Below are positions 43,473-52,519 of a stretch of DNA of 53,533 bases, piece after piece. How positions within the stretch are numbered: the stretch's first letter is position 1; every line of letters begins with the position of its first letter. Source of the stretch: Candidatus Bathyarchaeota archaeon (GTDB lineage Archaea; Thermoproteota; Bathyarchaeia; Bathyarchaeales; DTEX01); assembly GCA_018397065.1 (NCBI GenBank), contig JAGTRI010000007.1:1-53533 (forward strand), read 5' to 3'. Under the pieces are notes generated by a model, which saw only the letters and a list, made by a program, of their open reading frames with translations, did not search any database and was not told where the DNA came from. Made by a program: the position numbers and the translations under genes.

Positions 43473-44522
43473 TCAAATTGTAAATATCTCGTAACTTTTT
43501 TCACAGGGTCTACCCTCTGCTATCATGATTTTTTTAGCCTCTGGAAGATAGATGTATGAAGAAGTTGTCGCTTGATGATTACAAATAGCATTATTGCCAT
43601 TCGCGTGGTCGCTCAATATGGTTTTGGTTACTTCAAAATCTATTTTCCTTTTGTTTTTCTCAAAAAGTTCCATGACCCGATCTGCTCTTAATATTGAATC
43701 CTTCACGATTGGAAATGTTTCTTTCTTAAAATAGGGCCTCATACTTTCTGAAATGAAAATGTTTGTTGCGACAAGAAACCCGTTTTCAGGATATCTTAAG
43801 TTCTGGCGGCTGTGCGATTTCTCAATCAAAACGACATTGCCATTAATGTCTGATAACGTTAGATTGATGCCTCTTGATGCAAAATTATGTGCCGAAATAA
43901 AGTCAAATGCTTCCTGCACTGTACTACATTTTTCAATCATCAACCTAAAGAGTAACAGTCGCGGCCATCCAAATTCCATATCTCCTTCAACATTTGCACT
44001 AGACTGCGCGAAGCAGAGACCGTCCTCGTTTAGTCCTATATAAGCACCGACTCTTCCAGGCTGCATTAGTGTCAAAAATTTTTTTCCTTTCTCTGGTTTA
44101 ATCACTGTATGCATGTAATATCCTCTTTCCCAAGGTCCACCGTCTTCATTTTTTCCTATGATTGTCTTTCCATCAACGGTAGCTTCACCAGTTGCAATTA
44201 ACTGTGTACAACTAGAAGAGTAGCTGTTTGGGTATAGTAGGAAACCTAATTCTTCAGCGATGTTCATAAAGAGTATTTTCTCATAAGCAACTCCTGAGCC
44301 GTCGGCAATACCTCTGAATTCTTCACATATTTCAGGTGCCTCATTTTGGAAAAGTGCCTCAAACCTATTGATGACTTTATTTTTTATGGATCTGATTTTT
44401 TGAATCCCAAAATAATTTGCTAATCCAGAATACCCCATTTCAAAAAATTCTGGTATCTTGTTCTTCATTTGCTTTCCATGGAGAAGCCCAATTTCATAAG
44501 GCGTTCCAATCCAATTATACAT
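43473..44522 (-). CDS. C45-family acyltransferase/amidase-like protein, copy 2
   Basis: The protein has 349 aa, clearly homologous to 39169-40260 along the whole length (WIGTPYEIGLLHGK, SSCTQLIATG with the nucleophile Cys, IGKNEDGGPW, QPGRVGAYIGLNEDGL, DHANGNNAICNH). It shows that the C45 gene was duplicated and that both copies keep the catalytic Cys, Asn and Asp residues. Its ATG sets a short N-terminus, which argues for a short start in copy 1 as well. Confidence 0.8.
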   Translation of the reverse strand: MYNWIGTPYEIGLLHGKQMKNKIPEFFEMGYSGLANYFGIQKIRSIKNKVINRFEALFQNEAPEICEEFRGIADGSGVAYEKILFMNIAEELGFLLYPNSYSSSCTQLIATGEATVDGKTIIGKNEDGGPWERGYYMHTVIKPEKGKKFLTLMQPGRVGAYIGLNEDGLCFAQSSANVEGDMEFGWPRLLLFRLMIEKCSTVQEAFDFISAHNFASRGINLTLSDINGNVVLIEKSHSRQNLRYPENGFLVATNIFISESMRPYFKKETFPIVKDSILRADRVMELFEKNKRKIDFEVTKTILSDHANGNNAICNHQATTSSYIYLPEAKKIMIAEGRPCEKSYEIFTI

Positions 44523-44577
44523 TTTCTACGACCTTTATTCCCTGTTCATATCCTTTGTATGTTGACCCTGTTTCTTC

Positions 44578-45546
44578 CTACCTTTTTTGGCCGAAGTCAA
44601 TTAACATTCTAAAAATCGTGTCCCACGTAGCTTCAGGGTTTTCGGTACCTCGCCAGTGAAAATACCCACAAAGAACGTCCGCGCCATTCTCCGCCGCAAG
44701 CCTTCCAGCCTCATAAATCTCAACCTCACGACCAGAAGGAATGTTGTGTCCTTGTATTACGACCCACAAAAGCTTTTTGCCTACATCACAAATCTTTCTG
44801 TAAGCTTTTGTCATTTCAGAAACCCATGAAATGTCTTTTTGTGAACCTGGGTAAATCCAATATGGGTCTGGACCAAAGTAATCTAGGTCTTTTGTTTTTA
44901 CTAGCAATTCATGTAGGTAAGCCTCCGGTCTTGGGCCTACAACACATGCTGTTTTCAAATCAGTTTGTTTTGCTATATCGCTTATCATACTAATGTACTC
45001 AGCTAGTGATTCAGCTTGAAATCTTATGTTTTCCTCATCTCCTCTCCCAGACATCTTCCTATGGTTCAATTCCTCAAACTTTCTCTGACAATACTTACAG
45101 ACACAAGGAAATTCGTGTGGTTCATCAAAACCTACGCCGTCAACATCATAATTGCTAAACAGGTTCGAGTAATACTGCTTTGTATATTCGATGAAAACAG
45201 GATTATTCACACATGAGCGCTTTATCCACGGAGTTGGGTCAATCGCATCAGGTGGCCACTCAATCCATGTTTCTGGATGAACTAAGTGCCATGTACACGG
45301 ATTTATTACTGAAAATCTGTCGCCTGTGCCCAAGGAGACAAAAAATTTCATGCCATGGTCATGAATTATTTTTATCGTGTTCTTGAAAATCTCGGTGCCT
45401 CCATATGGCTTAATTTCATGTTCACTTGCGTATTCGTAAATTACGTCTGCACAGCCAGATAGCTCTCTTACATCTCTTTTAAAGACAGGATGCACCCATA
45501 ACGGGAGACTACCTGGTTGTATCATCCAAGTTTCTTTAACTACCAA
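44578..45546 (-). CDS. TIM-barrel glycoside-hydrolase-like protein, copy 2
   Basis: The protein has 322 aa. Paralogue of 41305-42291 with the same GVGFDEPHEFPCVCKYC motif and IPSGREVEIYEAGRLAAENGADVL. The two share blocks of identical DNA. It starts at TTG 45546; a strong AAGGAGG is 12 bases upstream. It is followed by the second C45 gene. Unknown substrate. Confidence 0.65.
   Translation of the reverse strand: MVVKETWMIQPGSLPLWVHPVFKRDVRELSGCADVIYEYASEHEIKPYGGTEIFKNTIKIIHDHGMKFFVSLGTGDRFSVINPCTWHLVHPETWIEWPPDAIDPTPWIKRSCVNNPVFIEYTKQYYSNLFSNYDVDGVGFDEPHEFPCVCKYCQRKFEELNHRKMSGRGDEENIRFQAESLAEYISMISDIAKQTDLKTACVVGPRPEAYLHELLVKTKDLDYFGPDPYWIYPGSQKDISWVSEMTKAYRKICDVGKKLLWVVIQGHNIPSGREVEIYEAGRLAAENGADVLCGYFHWRGTENPEATWDTIFRMLIDFGQKR
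44669..44741. repeat. 73-bp tract identical to 41411-41483
   Basis: Partner of the first identical block in the TIM-barrel paralogues. Confidence 0.85.
45028..45110. repeat. 83-bp tract identical to 41764-41846
   Basis: Partner of the second identical block in the TIM-barrel paralogues. Confidence 0.85.
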
Positions 45547-45654
45547 TTTACATCAAAACCTCCTTTCCAAGCAATGCATAATTCTATGACTAAAAATTGA
45601 GGCGTCCATTTTTTGTGTTTTCAATTTTTTTCCTTCCAATATTTTTATTTGAAA

Positions 45655-47472
45655 TTATTTTTGTCCCACAGCCTTTTGCGGAAACTGGCTTCGCTTCATT
45701 TTTCGCTCCAGCAATCCAGGATGACTGTCAATTACCTTTTTGAATTTCGTAATAGACCCGGGTGGTATCTCGTCAGGATCAATAACGACATCAATTATAG
45801 CAGGCTTACCTGAATCGAAGGCGTTCTTTAGCGCGTCTTTTATTTCTCCTGGCTTTTCCACCCTTTGACCATATACATGGCATGCTTCAGCAAATTTTAC
45901 AAAATCCATATCGTATAAACCAGGTCCGCTTGCCACGTATCGGTCGGGTTCCCAAATGCCATATCCAAACTTGCATACTACATGTGCAATCATTCCTAAA
46001 GCATTATCATCAAGTATAATCCAAACAACGGGAATTGAATATGAACTGGCCGTCACAACTTCCTTGCACAACATATGGAATCCACCATTTCCCAAAACAG
46101 CAACTACCTGCCTGTCTGGAAAACCGAGCTTGGCTCCAATTGACATGGGTATGCTGGCGCCCATTGAGGTGTGAGCGCCATCAACAATGAAGGTTCTGGG
46201 AAAGTACGTTTGGAAATAACGTTCAACCCAGACCATGTTGTTTCCACAGTCAGTGAAAACTATTGCATCCTTTTCCAAGAAATCTCTGAGCTCTTTCATG
46301 ACTCTTTGAGGTTTAATTGGAACAGCATCAGAAAACATTGGAAGTTCCGAATAGTACTTAGTTTCATTTTTTAAGGCCAGAAGCCTTTCAACTCGTTCAC
46401 GTTTCATGTTCTCCAGATGATTTCTTTCATTTGGCGGCATAGTTAATAACAGATTTTTTACACAATCCACAAGGTCTCTAAGAACTAATTTGATGTCGCC
46501 AACGATTCCGACATCTACGGGGTAATTTTTTCCGATTTCCGCTGGATCAATATCAACTTGTATCAGCATGTCTCCGCCGAAAGACTCCACCCAGCCATAA
46601 GTAGATTTGTCATGGAAAACTGTTCCCAAAGCTAAAAGAACATCAGTTTGCCCTTTTCTCAAAATCCTAGCAGGGATGTCATGACCGAACGCCCCAGTCA
46701 CCCCCATTGCTAAAGTATGATCTTCAGGGAAACAGGATTTTCCCATCATAGTCGTAGCAACAGGAATACTTAGAATCTCGGAAAGCTCCAAGAGCTCTGG
46801 TGTGGCTTGTGAAATTTGTACGCCTCCACCTGCAAGTATAGCTGGTCTTTGGGCATTAACAAGCAATTTGGCGGCTTTATTTATGTATTCGGGATCGCCT
46901 CTGATGCGGCACATAGGGCGATATTTGTAAGGAGGTAAAATGTTGTCTGAAACTTCTGGAAAGAAGGCGTCAAAACATATGTCGAGAAGGACAGGTCCTG
47001 GTCGACCTGAATACATGATCCTAAAGGCTCTTCTTAAAGCTTCTGGTAAAACCTCTGCGTTAAAAACAAGTGTAGACCATTTTGTCACTGATTTTGACAT
47101 GTCCAGCTGTGATATTGTCCTAGGACCCCAGCCACTTGCGTCTTGCGTAGCCATTTTTCCAAAAACCGATGCTTTATTATTTGCAACAATTGCCAGCACT
47201 GGTTGGGAGTTTTGATATGCAGGATGCAATCCTGAGATGAGATTTACTGCTCCTGGTCCAACTGTTCCTACGCACATTTGCGCAACTCCAGTTGCCCAAG
47301 CATATCCAGTTGCTTCCAAAGAGGCGCCTTGTTCGTGACGAGACATTATTGTTGTGATTTGTGAATCAAGAACCTCGTTAAACAAGGGAGATATGTGTCC
47401 GCCTTGTACTCCGAACATGTATTTGATGCCTTCAGTTTGGCATTGCTCAACAAGATATCGGACAGCTTTCAA
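45655..47472 (-). CDS. Thiamine diphosphate-dependent enzyme (acetolactate synthase-like large subunit)
   Basis: About 605 aa, three-domain POX/AHAS fold. RHEQGASLEATGYA carries the catalytic Glu of the N-terminal domain. The ThDP motif is GNGGFHML...DDNALGMI, so the usual Asp of GDG, a Mg2+ ligand, is Asn. Such enzymes decarboxylate or condense 2-keto acids; sequence alone does not separate acetolactate synthase from other members. The TTG at 47472 has AGAGGG six bases upstream; GTG 47499 is the longer option. No small regulatory subunit gene is adjacent, so it is probably not a biosynthetic AHAS. Confidence 0.8.
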   Translation of the reverse strand: MKAVRYLVEQCQTEGIKYMFGVQGGHISPLFNEVLDSQITTIMSRHEQGASLEATGYAWATGVAQMCVGTVGPGAVNLISGLHPAYQNSQPVLAIVANNKASVFGKMATQDASGWGPRTISQLDMSKSVTKWSTLVFNAEVLPEALRRAFRIMYSGRPGPVLLDICFDAFFPEVSDNILPPYKYRPMCRIRGDPEYINKAAKLLVNAQRPAILAGGGVQISQATPELLELSEILSIPVATTMMGKSCFPEDHTLAMGVTGAFGHDIPARILRKGQTDVLLALGTVFHDKSTYGWVESFGGDMLIQVDIDPAEIGKNYPVDVGIVGDIKLVLRDLVDCVKNLLLTMPPNERNHLENMKRERVERLLALKNETKYYSELPMFSDAVPIKPQRVMKELRDFLEKDAIVFTDCGNNMVWVERYFQTYFPRTFIVDGAHTSMGASIPMSIGAKLGFPDRQVVAVLGNGGFHMLCKEVVTASSYSIPVVWIILDDNALGMIAHVVCKFGYGIWEPDRYVASGPGLYDMDFVKFAEACHVYGQRVEKPGEIKDALKNAFDSGKPAIIDVVIDPDEIPPGSITKFKKVIDSHPGLLERKMKRSQFPQKAVGQK

Positions 47473-47700
47473 AATATTCCCTCTTAACGTGTAGTGCACC
47501 TTTGCATGTTAAATTTTTTGTATATAAAAAAACCATAGACTCTATAGAATTACGGCACATAATGTTTTGAAATTTGACAATTCAATCCTCTCCTCTCGCT
47601 TGATCAATGAACCATTTTATTGTTTTAACTTTCTAGAACGATTTCACCGTCCACTATTCTGGAAAGAAATACTGATAAATAACCCAACTAGAATGAATAT

Positions 47701-47712
47701 AGTAGAAATACT
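47701..47712. promoter_or_regulatory. AGTA-N4-TACT inverted repeat upstream of second AbrB-PhoU gene
   Basis: AGTAGAAATACT lies 23 nt before the ATG, comparable in place to the AGTA-N2-TACT repeat before the first AbrB-PhoU gene. Possible operator; spacing differs and the region is AT-rich. Confidence 0.3.
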
Positions 47713-47735
47713 CTATGTATTAATAGTGAAATAAA

Positions 47736-48758
47736 ATGGCAAGAAATTTGGAGTTTAGAAAGATTCAGGTTACGGGAGGAAACACTTACGTTGTCTCTCT
47801 TCCTAAGAAATGGATTAATGAAATTAACATAAAACCAAATCAACAGGTAGCAATTATCCCTCAACCTGATAAAACTTTACTTATTGTTCCGTACGGTGAA
47901 CAAAGGATTAAGGAAGACATAGAAATCACTATTGATTCTACTAATATTACGAAAACTCAAGATCTTATAACAGAATTTATGGGTTACTATATAATGGGTT
48001 ATGACATCATAAGAGTTAAAGTTGAGGAAAATAGTGATCGACAAGCCCTCAAAGATTTTATTCACAATAAATTAATAGGTACTGAGATAATTAATGAAAC
48101 TCCTCAACAAGTCACAACTCGCTGTTTAGTTTCTGAAACTTCAGTTCGCTTGGACCAAGCAATAAGCCGTATGCATATTTTAACACTTATATTGGTCGAA
48201 GGGTTCATTGAGGCATTAGAAAAGAACGATTTCTCAAAAGCCAAAGATCTCATTTCGACAGATGATGAAATTGACAGATTTTATCTTTATGTGGTTAGAC
48301 AAATTAAATTATTGCTAAATAATCGACTTTTTCTAGAAGAGGTGGGATTGGAAAGTATTCATGACGCTTTTGCATATCGAGAAGCCGCGAAATGCATAGA
48401 AAGAAGTGCAGATCATGCTGTCAGAATTATATCGATTTTGTCAGGAATTAATATGCCTCTTTCGAAGAAACATGTGGAAAACCTAGTTGAGGCAGGTAAA
48501 ATAGCGAGGGAAGTGCAAGTAAATGGCATGAAGGCTTTCAATAAATATGTTAGCTCTTTGCTCAGTAAATGCATTGAAGAAAATAAACAATTACAGCAGC
48601 TTGAGGAAGAAACTATACAAAATCTAATCTCTTTAGGTGTTAAACCGCCAAACATAACCTTGCTAGCCTTTGTTGCGGAAAACATAAAAAGAATCGCTGA
48701 ATATGGTGTAGACATAGCTTACATAGCAAAAAGAAAAAGCATAAAAATAATATCATAA
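47736..48758 (+). CDS. AbrB-PhoU fusion regulator, second copy
   Basis: The protein has 340 aa, the same architecture as 583-1659: AbrB domain (RKIQVTGGNTYVVSLPKKWINEI) followed by PhoU-like helices (ISTDDEIDRFYLYVVRQ, EAAKCIERSADHAVRI). It starts with ATG, no SD seen. It stands between the ThDP enzyme and the M20 gene and might control the catabolic island. Two paralogues in one window suggest several specialised versions in this genome. Confidence 0.82.
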   Translation: MARNLEFRKIQVTGGNTYVVSLPKKWINEINIKPNQQVAIIPQPDKTLLIVPYGEQRIKEDIEITIDSTNITKTQDLITEFMGYYIMGYDIIRVKVEENSDRQALKDFIHNKLIGTEIINETPQQVTTRCLVSETSVRLDQAISRMHILTLILVEGFIEALEKNDFSKAKDLISTDDEIDRFYLYVVRQIKLLLNNRLFLEEVGLESIHDAFAYREAAKCIERSADHAVRIISILSGINMPLSKKHVENLVEAGKIAREVQVNGMKAFNKYVSSLLSKCIEENKQLQQLEEETIQNLISLGVKPPNITLLAFVAENIKRIAEYGVDIAYIAKRKSIKIIS

Positions 48759-48927
48759 GCCAAATCTGAGCATAGTCATAGAATTTGAAAATCCATCTAG
48801 CTTAGATTTTCATGTTTGTAATCAAGAAAAATTGAAGCGGATTTTCAAAAGATTTTGAACTTTTATTTAATTATGTTGTTTCCTTACTTTCAATTATACG
48901 TTGCAAATCAAAACATTTGAGCCCAAC

Positions 48928-50226
48928 TTAACTGTTACACCATCTATATATTGTCAAAGCATAAATTTTAGTAGCCAAAACGAGTTCATGAATTGAAATG
49001 GATTCATCTATGTTGTGGGCTGAAAGCGCGCTTCCAGGTCCGAAAATTACGGTTGGAATCTTGGCATATTTGCTAAATAGAAAGGCATCGCATGTTAGAC
49101 CGGCGGTAACTTTAGCACCTTTGCAAGTTATCTTTCGAACAGTAGATTTTAAAGTTTCAACAAAGGGATCGTCGGGGTCTGTTATCCAAGGCTCTAAGTA
49201 CCGACCTAAACATGAAACCTCAGGCGGATTTTCTTCTAATATCGGAAAGTCTTTTGAGATAATCTCGAAATAGTTGGCAATCTGGTTTAAAACATCGGCT
49301 TTTTGTTCATTTGGTAATGTTGCAATCCAAGCCCTTATCGTACAAGATGGTGCTAATCCCCCGCCAACATGCTCTCCTGTATTAAAGCTACGTATCATTA
49401 TTGGGCATGCAGGATCAAAGTAGGAAAAAAGCGGTGTTTCTCGGGCTTTTTTTGAACGATTGTTCTCCAATCTCTTGAGGGCTTCAACGATTTTTATTCC
49501 CACATCTATGGCATTAACTCCTTGTTTCTTATAGAAGGGATGAGCGTTTTTACCTTTAACTTTGACATCAAAAAGAAAACCGCCGTATCCCACAGGGCAA
49601 ACCCTTAGTTCACTCGGTTCACCGCAAATTGCTGCGTGGGCTTGGTATCCTTTCAAAATTGTTGCCAAAGTTCCGTTTCCGCCTCCAAATTCCTCATCAA
49701 CGACACTTTCGAAAATTATGTCGCCTTTAGGTTTGATGCCAGCTTCTTGAAGACATTCCATTGCCATCAACATCGCCCCTAAACCACCTTTCATATCCGA
49801 AGCGCCTCTTCCATAAATCATACCGTTTGCAGTTTTCGCTGCCCATGGATCAAAAATCCATTTCTCATTTGTCATAACAGGGAAAACGTCGACGTGGCCA
49901 TTGAGTATAATTGATCTTCCATCATGCTCTGATTTCCAGACACCTACGACGTTTGGTCTATTTTCATATATTCGCGGAGAACCTGAGCTACCGCACGGGG
50001 CGTACGCAGGATGAGTCTTCATTACGCCAACTTCATCAGGTGTAAACATGTCTACCTTCAAATCAAGTTCTTTCAATTTTTTTGCAATAAATTTCTGACA
50101 TTCCAATTCTCTGCCTGTTGGCGGTTCGTTAACACTCTGATATTTGATCAATGATCTGACAAACTCTATTATTTCGCATCTTTTTTTCTCAACGCTTTCA
50201 ATAATACGTTTTTCTATATCTTTCAT
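48928..50226 (-). CDS. M20-family deacylase/peptidase (ArgE/DapE/ACY1-like)
   Basis: The protein has 432 aa. Metal site: LNGHVDVFP, GRGASDMKGG, VVDEEFGGGNG and the final SAHNIDESISI, all with the expected His, Asp and Glu. A dimerisation domain lies between. These dinuclear zinc enzymes remove acyl groups from amino acids or cleave short peptides. AGGA lies seven bases before the ATG, and the CehA/McbA-like gene ends 29 nt upstream, so they share an operon. Confidence 0.9.
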   Translation of the reverse strand: MKDIEKRIIESVEKKRCEIIEFVRSLIKYQSVNEPPTGRELECQKFIAKKLKELDLKVDMFTPDEVGVMKTHPAYAPCGSSGSPRIYENRPNVVGVWKSEHDGRSIILNGHVDVFPVMTNEKWIFDPWAAKTANGMIYGRGASDMKGGLGAMLMAMECLQEAGIKPKGDIIFESVVDEEFGGGNGTLATILKGYQAHAAICGEPSELRVCPVGYGGFLFDVKVKGKNAHPFYKKQGVNAIDVGIKIVEALKRLENNRSKKARETPLFSYFDPACPIMIRSFNTGEHVGGGLAPSCTIRAWIATLPNEQKADVLNQIANYFEIISKDFPILEENPPEVSCLGRYLEPWITDPDDPFVETLKSTVRKITCKGAKVTAGLTCDAFLFSKYAKIPTVIFGPGSALSAHNIDESISIHELVLATKIYALTIYRWCNS

Positions 50227-50255
50227 TTCACATTCCTCAGAAAAATAGATAAAAA

Positions 50256-52382
50256 TTAGTGGTGAGGTGCTGATGTCTTCAAATTTTCTTCATTCTTTTT
50301 TGAGGTAGAGAGGTCATCAATGCGTTTCTTATAATATTTAATGCCTTTATCGCATAGCTCTAAAACTTCTGCCTTTTGCCTCTCATTTTCAAATTTGGCC
50401 TGGGTATCAACCCACCGCCTAAGTTTATTGACTATCTCAAGCATTTTCTGCAAATCTTTTTTAACAGCAAACTGTTCACCTGAAACCTCTAAATATACTG
50501 GGTTTGTGTGCGCCCAAAAATTTTTGTCTACAGAGAAACAGCGTGCAGCTATCCATCCTGATTCCTTCACAGGCAATTCAAAACTAAGTTCTAAAGATTC
50601 CTTCTTTCCAATGTTTTTTATTGATTTTATTTTTTTCCCATTGAAAATTATTTCCAAACGTTCTATATTGTCTCTATGATTCTTGGCTAAACATCTAATT
50701 TTTACACTTTTTCCCTTATTTATCGTAATAATTGAGCCTGGTTTCTTATCGTCTACTGTCAGAAAAAGCATCGGACCATTTGTGATAAAGCTTTTTCCCT
50801 TCTTCAAGTTTTGAAGCCAAAGTTTAGTACTAAACTTTTTACCCGTGTATACGTAAACTCGTCTGCAATCTGATAGAAAAAAGTCAGGTCCTGTAGCAGC
50901 TGGAACCCTGAAACCACAGTTTAATGCCATGTACCACTCGGCTGTTGTTTCAAGACTGTTAACTTCCAGAAGATCAATTTTTCCCAGTGCCAAATCTATC
51001 GGTGTTTCAAAACTTCCAGGATTAGAAACCTTTGGAACCTCAAGTTCAAACACTTGATTGAACCCAGAATGAGCTATGACGATTCCTCCTTGATTATGCG
51101 TTTCATCACATATCTGTGCATTAGGTGGATAATCGGGCTGACCCTTTCCCCCTAGAATGCCGGTGCTAATTGGTGGAATAATCTTCTTTATGTTAAGCAA
51201 ACATAGGTGACCGTAAACGTTATTGCGAAATTCCTCGCAAAAGAAGATTTTACTGTTATCACGCAATTTATGACAAACTTCACCTATAGGATACTCATCA
51301 GTAAATATTTGCCCGTGACAATTCCATGTTTGAATAAAAGCCAATTTTAATCCTTCAGCTTCTGGCAGAATCTCCCAGCCAGAAGTGTCGTTTAGATGTG
51401 GAAGCATGTTAGAATGTAAGTGCACTTCTCCAGCATACCAACCCATTTGCGGCATATTGATCCAACGCCGCAGTAGAACACGAAAAGTGTCATTTGAAAC
51501 GTTATCTGAACATATCTTTAAGGTCTCGTTTTGATATTCGAAGCCTTTCGATATATTTAAAGAAATGCTCCCATCCAAAGGAACATCAATCTCAAAAACC
51601 CCATTTGTATAGAACCACATGGGACGATAAAGTGTACCAGTATCTAAAAGTATTTGCTGTTCTGCTGGAAAAAAATAGTTTCCACGGTTATCATGTAACT
51701 TTACGCGAGCTGGCACAATCCTTTTTGTCTCATTATCAAAAATTTCGAATCTTACACGACCAGTTATCACTCGATTTACCCTAATGGTAGCTGAATAATA
51801 CTGTTTTCCATGAATAATGAAAACAACTATATTCTCAAGGTTTTTATCGTTTGGAATCTTCAAAAAAAACAAATTTGGTAAACCTTTTTCCAAACACGAA
51901 GATTCTTCCCAGACTATGCCATCCGCCTTAATTCCTATTTTGGCCACAACAGAATCATCCAAGTTATTCTTCAAACAAATTATGACTGGATGCAATTGAG
52001 CATATATTTGTAGAATTGTTGTCTGAGAATGTAACCCTTTATTATCTAATGTTAAATCAATAAAACCTAAAACTTCGGATGGACATATGGCTCTAAGCAC
52101 ATTAATAGTTTTTTCGATGTTAGGCAACAACTCTTGAAGGACTTCATTGAATTGAGACTTTTCATTTCCATAGCTACTTTCTGTTATCGCCTGAAATGAG
52201 CCCATTCTTTCTTTAGCATTAGTAAGTTTGAGAAGCCCATATTTTGTAAAAACTGCAACCTCAAGCCCTCCCCAAGATAAATAGTCTATTGGATGGAAAT
52301 AATCAAGCCAACGTAGGATTGCCTCATAGTTACAAAGTAAATCTAGAAATTTTTCACGTAAACAATTTTCCTTAGTGATAAT
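50256..52382 (-). CDS. CehA/McbA-type PHP-domain metallohydrolase, possibly starting at ATT
   Basis: From the first ATG (52205) the protein has 649 aa. MGWYAGEVHLHSNM near residue 260 and later IVIAHSGFNQ and GKIDLLEVN fit the PHP-type metal site of CehA/McbA-like hydrolases; the N-terminal part is beta-rich and the last 50 residues are helical. The frame stays open for 59 more codons upstream and reads as good protein (DYFHPIDYLSWGGLEVAVF), with no ATG, GTG or TTG. GGTGA lies six bases before an in-frame ATT at 52380-52382, so I take the gene to start there (708 aa). Lost start codon or sequence error are alternatives. Confidence 0.7.
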   Translation of the reverse strand: MITKENCLREKFLDLLCNYEAILRWLDYFHPIDYLSWGGLEVAVFTKYGLLKLTNAKERMGSFQAITESSYGNEKSQFNEVLQELLPNIEKTINVLRAICPSEVLGFIDLTLDNKGLHSQTTILQIYAQLHPVIICLKNNLDDSVVAKIGIKADGIVWEESSCLEKGLPNLFFLKIPNDKNLENIVVFIIHGKQYYSATIRVNRVITGRVRFEIFDNETKRIVPARVKLHDNRGNYFFPAEQQILLDTGTLYRPMWFYTNGVFEIDVPLDGSISLNISKGFEYQNETLKICSDNVSNDTFRVLLRRWINMPQMGWYAGEVHLHSNMLPHLNDTSGWEILPEAEGLKLAFIQTWNCHGQIFTDEYPIGEVCHKLRDNSKIFFCEEFRNNVYGHLCLLNIKKIIPPISTGILGGKGQPDYPPNAQICDETHNQGGIVIAHSGFNQVFELEVPKVSNPGSFETPIDLALGKIDLLEVNSLETTAEWYMALNCGFRVPAATGPDFFLSDCRRVYVYTGKKFSTKLWLQNLKKGKSFITNGPMLFLTVDDKKPGSIITINKGKSVKIRCLAKNHRDNIERLEIIFNGKKIKSIKNIGKKESLELSFELPVKESGWIAARCFSVDKNFWAHTNPVYLEVSGEQFAVKKDLQKMLEIVNKLRRWVDTQAKFENERQKAEVLELCDKGIKYYKKRIDDLSTSKKNEENLKTSAPHH

Positions 52383-52519
52383 ATTTTTTCACCTTTTTTA
52401 TGATATAAATGTGAGTAGCAAAGATTTGATATTAATTTCTTTTGTTCATATGTTACATATGATCCATAAAAATTATCACAAATTATATTATTTTATATAA
52501 AATCTCAAGAATTGAGTTT

